The notes under the pieces were generated by a model. The model was not told where the DNA came from. It saw only the letters and a list, made by a program, of their open reading frames with translations, and did no database searches. Shown here in pieces: positions 57,681 through 64,000 of a DNA stretch of 64,000 nt (positions are counted from its first letter, which is position 1; each line of letters begins with the position of its first letter). The translations under genes were made by a program, and so were the position numbers. The stretch is from Sinonovacula constricta (Eukaryota > Mollusca > Bivalvia > Cardiida > Solecurtidae), in the NCBI GenBank assembly GCA_007844125.1, contig CM017567.1:3901660-3965659 (forward strand), written 5' to 3'.

Positions 57681-58949
57681 CACTATATAACAAATTAAAT
57701 CAAGTATATACGTTACTTGACATCATTTTCCCCCTTCATTTAACGCGTGGAAATGGTACACTTATATTCGAAGTACTCATAATGCATATGAAGCCGATGG
57801 AAACAAATACAAATTGATGTGAAAGGTGTCGAAATAATTATAAATAAGTTAACAAGTATACATTTTTGCTTGACGTATACACTTATATCCGTCGGCGACA
57901 TGTTACCGATCAAGGGCGAACTGTTACCGATCAAGGGCGACCTGTTACCGGTTAAGGGAGGGTGGAGTGTTACTAATTCTTCTCGAGTTGGACTCTCCTT
58001 TTCAATTCATAATTGTCAGTAATATCTAGCTTGTGAGCGCCGATAATTCGCTCAAATGACGATTCGCCAGGTACTTCTTCAAATCTGTTAGCTTGAAATG
58101 GTCCAATTCTTAGTTGTTTACACAAGCTTCGTTGATTTCTTTGTCCTTGTCCGCCATCTTTTTTTACTTAGTCCCCAGAAGTGTAGCTTACCTTTGAATT
58201 CAAGGGAAGTAACCGAGTTATCGGACTGCCCAATTGCTGTAGCATTGAACTGACATGTGTGTTTATTGGCAACTGTTTCCAAAGCTGTATGGGGCCTTGA
58301 CTGGGTCCAGGTGGGAGAGTGGGCAGAGAAGGAGCTGTGTGCAGTGAAGTGATTTAATGCTGATAACCAGATGGCAAATAAAATAAAAATGATATTAGAG
58401 TGAGCGCAATCACACATCTCCAGCATCTAAAGTCATATGGAGACAATACAACTTGATATTTGAATATTCAAATATTCGTTAACATTCCTAGTCTTTATAA
58501 ATTGAAGAAATTGTGTTTTGGTCTGGAAACTGTTGAGTACTTTGATAAATAAGCAATAAATTAAGAATTATTTTCTGGACTTGTTTACACAAGGCAGATA
58601 AGGACAATTTCAACGTTTCAACATAAACATTAACAGACATGCATGCAGGTTCAAAAAGTAAATGGATCAGACAATGCTACCATTTAATAATAGTAGCATA
58701 CTTAATTTTTTTTCCTTTTATGTTTCACAAGCTTTTACCAAATTAAAACTGTCAACTGAGGGGCCAAATTAAAACTTACTAATGAGTGGCCAAATTAAAA
58801 GTTTTTGTTTTCAAATTCTTAACGATGCTTACCTGACATGATATTGAGTCACACTGCCTAGAGTAGACCTGGCCTGTGAGCAAGGTTAATAGAATGCATT
58901 GACCGTGTAAGAAAGTGCAGGACATCTTGCTATAACTTGGACCCAAACC

Positions 58950-60797
58950 CTTATGATAAGGGGCTGAGGGGAATACTGACTGCAGCAGATCAGACAGTCT
59001 CATCCCTGACATGTGATAAATGGCTGAGGGGAATACTGGCAACAGCACATCAGACAGTCTCATCCCTGACATGTGATAAGGGGCTGAGGGGAATACTGGC
59101 TACAGCAGATCAGACAGTCTCATCCCTGACATGTGATAAGGGGCTGAGGGGAATACTGGCTACAGCACATCAGACAGTCTCATCCCTGACATGTGATAAG
59201 GGGCTGAGGGGAATACTGACTACAGCAGTTCAGACAGTCTCATCCCTGACATGTGATAAGGGGCTGAGGGAAATACTGACTACAGCAGATCAGACAGTCT
59301 CATCCCTGACATGTGATAGGGGGCTGAGGGGAATACTGGTTACAGCACATCAGACAGTCTCATCCCTGACATGTGATAGGGGGCTGAGGGGAATACTGGC
59401 TACAGCAGATCAGACAGTCTCATCCCTGACATGTGATAGGGGGCTGAGGGGAATACTGGCTACAGCACATCAGACAGTCTCATCCCTGACATGTGATAAG
59501 GGGCTGAGGGGAATACTGACTGCAGCAGATCAGACAGTCTCATCCCTGACATGTGATAAGGGGCTGAGGGGAATACTTGCTACAGCAGATCAGTCTCATC
59601 CCTGACACGTGATAGGGGGCTGAGGGGAATACTGGCTACAGCAGATCAGACAGTCTCATCCCTGACATGTGATAAGGGGCTGAGGTAAATACTGACTGCA
59701 GCAGATCAGACAGTCTCATCCCTGACATGTGATAAGGGGCTGAGGGGAATACTGACTGCAGCAGATCAGACAGTCTCATCCCTGACATGTGATAAGGGGC
59801 TGAGGGGAAAACTGACTGCAGCAGATCAGACAGTCTCATCCCTGACATGTGCTAAGAGGCTGAGGGGAATACTGACTACAGCAGATCAATGGTCTCATCC
59901 CTGACAAGTGATAAGGGGCTGAGGGGAATACTGGATACAGTAGATCAATGTCTCATTCCTGACATGTGATAAGGGGCTGAGGGGAATACGGACTACAGCA
60001 GATCACTGTCTCATCCCTGACATGTGATAAGAGGCTGAGGGGAATACTGACTACAGCAGATCAGTCTCATCCCTGACAAGTGATAAGGGGCTGAGGGGAA
60101 TACTGGCTACAGCAGATCAGACAGTCTCATCCCTGACATGTGATAAGGGGCTGAGGGGAATACACAGGCTACAGCAGATCAGACAGTCTTATCCCTGACA
60201 TGTGATAAGGGGCTGAGGGGAATACTGACTGCAGCAGATCAGACAGTCTCATCCCTGACATATGATAAGGGGCTGAGGGGAATACTGGCTACAGCAGATC
60301 AGACAGTCTCATCCCTGACATATGATAAGGGGCTGAGGGGAATACTGACTGCAGCAGATCAGACAGTCTCATCCCTGACATGTGATAAGAGGCTGAGGGG
60401 AATACTGACTGCAGCAGATCAGACAGTCTCATCCCTGACATGTGATAAGAGGCTGAGGGGAATACTGACTGCAGCAGATCAGACAGTCTCATCCCTGACA
60501 TGTGATAAGAGGCTGAGGGGAATACTGACTACAGCAGATCAATGGTCTCATCCCTGACATGTGATAAGGGGCTGAGGGGAATACTGACTGCAGCAGATCA
60601 GACAGTCTCATCCCTGACATGTGCTAAGGGGCTGAGGGGAATACTGACTGCAGCAGATCAGACAGTCTCATCCCTGACATATGATAAGGGGCTAAGGGGA
60701 ATACTGACTGCAGCAGATCAGTCTCATATCTGAAATGTGATAAGGGGCTGAGGGGAATACTGGCTACAGTAGATCAGACAGTCTCATCCCTGACCAC
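58950..60797. repeat. 60-bp satellite array (about 31 copies)
   Basis: Monomer GATAAGGGGCTGAGGGGAAT, ACTGACTGCAGCAGATCAGA, CAGTCTCATCCCTGACATGT. The first ~10 copies keep exact 60-bp register and partly alternate CAGCACAT and CAGCAGAT, hinting at a 120-bp higher-order unit. Later copies carry small deletions. Since 60 is a multiple of 3, 20-residue repeat ORFs open on both strands; no start context or homology supports translation. Confidence 0.97.
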
Positions 60798-60841
60798 AGT
60801 TATATTTGTCAAGTCCAATAGCATTATCATTCTAATTTTAC

Positions 60842-60968
60842 TGGATCTCGTAGTGCAATCGGTAGTGCATCGGCTCATGGTACGGGAGGCCCCTGGTTTG
60901 ATCCGCAACATACCAAAGTTGTAAAAAATGGTATTGGTATAGCTCTCTTTCTAACGCTCAAGCAAATT
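60842..60968 (+). mobile_element. tRNA-derived SINE, family B (5' fragment)
   Basis: GGATCTCGTAGTGCAATCGG (A-box side), GTACGGGAGGCCCCTGGTTT (B-box side, mutated), CCAAAGTTGTAAAAAATGGT and CTAACGCTCAAGCAAAT; truncated after the head. Confidence 0.8.
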
Positions 60969-63035
60969 ATTTATTTGTAAATTAATTTTTGATGAGGTAA
61001 ATCAGTCAGTATGTATCAGAACATGATGAAACTGACCGATTAGGTGGGGCTGAGATACAGGGGAAATAACAGGTGTGATTCCAAACAAGTACAACCCAAA
61101 GTAGACTTTCTATAGATCTAACTTCTATTTAACTTTGTTTTTAAATACAGTGCAGCATACCCAATAATGGTAATTGAGATGGTATAAATCTATTATTAAG
61201 GAGAAAGATTGATATTGGTAGAACAAATGTCCCATCTCCCAGCAGGAGTTTTCTTTACCCTTTTGGGACCTGAAACCACAATCTAATTGTGTACGCTATA
61301 CCAGAACTTGTTGTTGATGGGTTAGATAAGTGATGAAGATTCTTGTTTATTTTTTACTGAAGCAGACTATCACTGAGAAGGTAGCAATATATCCAATACT
61401 TCAAATAAACAATGCCCCTAAAACATATTTGGTATGGTATAAGCCCTGATAAACATCATCAATGTACAGACTTTACAGGCAGCCAGTCAACAGTGACAAA
61501 TGAATCTGCTGGCAAAAGGAGGAAAAGGGATAGATGATAGCATCTTTAACAGCAGTGATAAAGATTTTGTTGCTGAAATCATACCATTCAAAGATTGCAA
61601 GATAAAATTAATGTTTTCTATGAAAACAACAACTGCCAGTACGTATGTATGTATATTATAAAACAATGTCAATAAACGTTTATAAAGAATGAAGAGGCTT
61701 GCTATGCATTTTATAAACTACAAGATGAGGCAAAATGTACTAAAGTAATAATTAGTCAATTTGATGTGAACTTTTATGAAACATGACATTGCATTACATG
61801 TTAACACTTATCCTGCTACATATGATACTAAATTCTTAGTTATTGGTTAAATAATTCAGGACAGGTCCAAAAGACCTATAACTGGAGTCTCAGCAGCATT
61901 TAGTGTAGATCTTTATCAGACTTCTCAACAGGAAGCTGGCCGATCTGGATCTACACGACATCCCAAAGCCTTATCAATACATGCTTATGGGTTAATTTTA
62001 CAAAATGCTGACTGTTCAGTTCATGAGAAAATTAACGCTACAAACAGATGAAAAGGTAAGAGGGGAACACAAATAAATAAACAATGAATGGCTTCAAATG
62101 TGCACCATTGTCTGATGTCCGAATCATTGTTTAATTTGCTGCCTTTGAAGAAAATATTCAATTTACCAGAAAACAAAAAAATGGATACAAAGGCGTGATA
62201 GTAATTCTTGGATGGCTATATGCATTAACCCTTGGCATGCTAACCATGTATTTAAATGACTTTGGCAAACAATGTAGATTATGATCAGGATCTGCACATG
62301 AGTCTCTAGCAATATGTCTAAGCACTTTTGGATGTTAATGTAGGAATATAGTAAAGAAATATTCTGGGTTATTTATAAATGTAGCAAGCTTAAGGGGTGA
62401 TAGGTGATGTGACATGAGTGTAAGGTGAAAACGTCTTCTTGTAACACTAGGGACAGATCCCACACTCTATGTTAACCATTCTAGAATTGGTTGAATTAAT
62501 AATAGCATATAAACATAATGAGTGGAAACATCAGCGCTTCAAAGGCACAGTTAATAACCCTTTAGCTTATATAACCTTTCAGCTTAAAGTCTTAGACAAT
62601 TCCATAGACCATTAGGCCATTGGTCTAATTCTTGGAAGATTTTAATTGGACCAGTCAAAATCTTAGGAATGGTCTCTAATTTGATTTTTCTACTGTTGGG
62701 GTCAGAATCAGAATTGGGAATTGGAAACTATGTTTCATTAATTGGTTGGTTTTGGAATATTATTAAAAGAATATTGTGTAATAAGTTGTACTTTTCGTGA
62801 ATCTGTTGATGTTTCTGAGTATGGCTTCATGTTTTTGAAAATTGATCAACATTTCTGTTATGTTTGTTTCAGTATTCAGTTGTTTCTGTGTTTGTGTTGT
62901 TGTTGTGGTAATCAGTCTTGCATTTCTCCATTTTGTTTTATCAAATGGTTGTATGTATCCGATTTTGGTAGTATGTTGCTTAATTATTGGTTACACAAGT
63001 TGTTCTATAGGTAGAAGTATATTTCTGTAATTGTT
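60969..63035. other. Repeat-poor AT-rich DNA, upstream of HDAC exons
   Basis: No exon or RNA gene recognised. Two palindromic-repeat copies occur: about 61880-61995 (GTGTAGATCTTTATCAGACT ... CCGATCTGGATCTACACGA) and about 62235-62320. Confidence 0.5.
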
Positions 63036-63775
63036 CATTTCTGTCCTTGGTTGTACATTTCTGCAATATGCAAAACAATGCCTGTAACTTGCTATAACTT
63101 TCTGTACTTTGCTGTGCATTTCTGTTATTTGTTGTATATTTCTGTAGTTTCTGGTATATTCCTGTAATTTGAAGTAAAGATACCTACAAGGTGTGCATTT
63201 CTGTAGCTTGTAGTACATTTCTGTAACTTTGTGTACAATTTCTGTACAGGTTATTCAAGTGTCAGATCTCTAGTTTTGTAGTACATTCCTGTAACTTTGT
63301 GTACAATTTCTGTAGCTTGTAGTACATTTCTGTAACTTTGTGTACAATTTCTGTACAGGTTATTCAAGAGTCAGATCTCTAGTTTTGTAGTACATTCCTG
63401 TAACTTTGTGTACAATTTCTGTAGCTTGTAGTACATTTCTGTAACTTTGTGTACAATTTCTGTACAGGTTATTCAAGTGTCAGATCGCTAGTTTTGTAGT
63501 ACATTCCTGTAACTTTGTGTACAATTTCTGTACAGGTTATTCATGTGTCAAATCTCTAGTTTTGTAGTACATTTCTGTAACTTTGTGTACAATTTCTGTA
63601 CAGGTTATTCAAGTGTCAGATCTCTAGTTTTGTAGTATGTTTCTGTAACTTTGTGTACAATTTCTGTACAGGTTATTGAAGTGTCAGATCTCTAGTTTTG
63701 TAGTACGTTTCTGTAACTTTGTGTTCTTTTCTGTACTTGGATGTACATTTCCGTACTTTGTTGCACATTTCTGTA
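63036..63775. repeat. Short-motif array with higher-order units
   Basis: Basic word (T)ACATTTCTGTAACTTTGTG. From about 63240 it is organised as ~68-bp or ~110-bp blocks containing CAGGTTATTCAAGTGTCAGA, TCTCTAGTTTTGTAGTACAT, TCCTGTAACTTTGTGTACAA and TTTCTGTA. Confidence 0.9.
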
Positions 63776-64000
63776 GTAGGCTGTTAAGTGAGTGACAGGT
63801 CAGAGCAAATTGCTCTAATTACCAGTTCTTCAGACTAAAGCCTTGTTTGTAATGGGAGGATTATGAATGGCAGATATGTCAATATGGACTCAGTGATGCA
63901 GGTAATGTTCAGGGGGATCCATCTCAGCATGGGGTAAAGTTAATCAATGGCAACCACTAATAATAGGATTTTGTTCTTGATGCTAAAGTAGCTGTGGTCT

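Larger units (their letters stand above)
56293..58235. mobile_element. 1.94-kb DNA-transposon-like element with perfect 20-bp TIRs
   Basis: Left end AATTGGGCAGTCCGATAACT (56293-56312) recurs exactly in reverse complement at 58216-58235. Subterminal arms at 56584-56696 and 57875-57962 are inverted copies built of ~21-bp units with core CGCCCTTGATNGGTAACAG, ending in the shared AAGTGTATAC. CTGTAG flanks both ends within 1-2 bases, a possible decayed target-site duplication. A THAP-like coding remnant lies at 56476-56580. The interior is AT-rich with partial duplications (56690-56930; 57260-57560). P-type and Kolobok-type transposases carry N-terminal THAP domains, so a non-autonomous relative is plausible. 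Confidence 0.82.

Noticed and set aside
58118..58426. 102-residue minus-strand ORF as an HDAC or separate gene exon
   Set aside because: It crosses the transposon's right TIR (58216-58235) and resembles no protein I recognise.
58937..59605. 222-residue ORF (and minus-strand 70-residue ORFs) in the 60-bp array
   Set aside because: A period divisible by 3 opens several frames on both strands; nothing indicates selection on one frame.

Overview
This is an AT-rich, intron-rich, repeat-laden animal nuclear segment. The genes, the compact tRNA-derived SINEs and the many minisatellites point to a mollusc, most likely a bivalve; the species cannot be fixed from sequence alone. No rRNA, intact tRNA, CRISPR array or bacterial operon is present. 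Both large genes were rebuilt exon by exon with GT/AG junctions and closed reading phase.

Positions 525-18129 (+) carry nine exons of a concentrative nucleoside transporter (SLC28/CNT family). They encode 550 residues up to the stop; the N-terminal exon(s) lie before the window. Its 10.7 kb fourth intron contains, on the opposite strand, a complete three-exon gene for a 211-residue four-pass claudin/PMP22-like membrane protein (8252 down to 5063). The same intron holds a 24-bp array, a 49-bp array, GAT-type microsatellites and SINEs.

Positions 18130-33373 are a convergent intergenic stretch between the transporter and the next gene. It contains SINE and MITE fragments, copies of a dispersed palindromic repeat and a 61-bp minisatellite, with no convincing gene.

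Positions 51670 down to 33374 (-) carry sixteen exons, about 810 residues, of a class IIa histone deacetylase (HDAC4/5/7/9 orthologue). The segment runs from the first 14-3-3 site region (SEPNLK) through two further 14-3-3 sites, the whole zinc-dependent deacetylase domain and the C-terminal nuclear export signal. The N-terminal MEF2-binding/coiled-coil exons were not found and are probably beyond the right edge. The active site has Tyr where vertebrate class IIa enzymes have His.

Positions 51671-64000 look like upstream HDAC intron or 5' flank. They hold a 1.94 kb DNA-transposon-like element with perfect 20-bp terminal inverted repeats and a degenerate THAP-like coding remnant, a 60-bp satellite of about 31 copies, and a higher-order short-motif array.

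The most interesting points are: the Tyr-type active site in the HDAC; the altered nucleobase-binding motif (GLSEAP) in the transporter; a tandem duplication that copies an HDAC exon end together with its splice donor; satellites apparently seeded from SINE or palindromic-repeat sequence; and the THAP-bearing inverted-repeat element. No wholly new biological system could be demonstrated.
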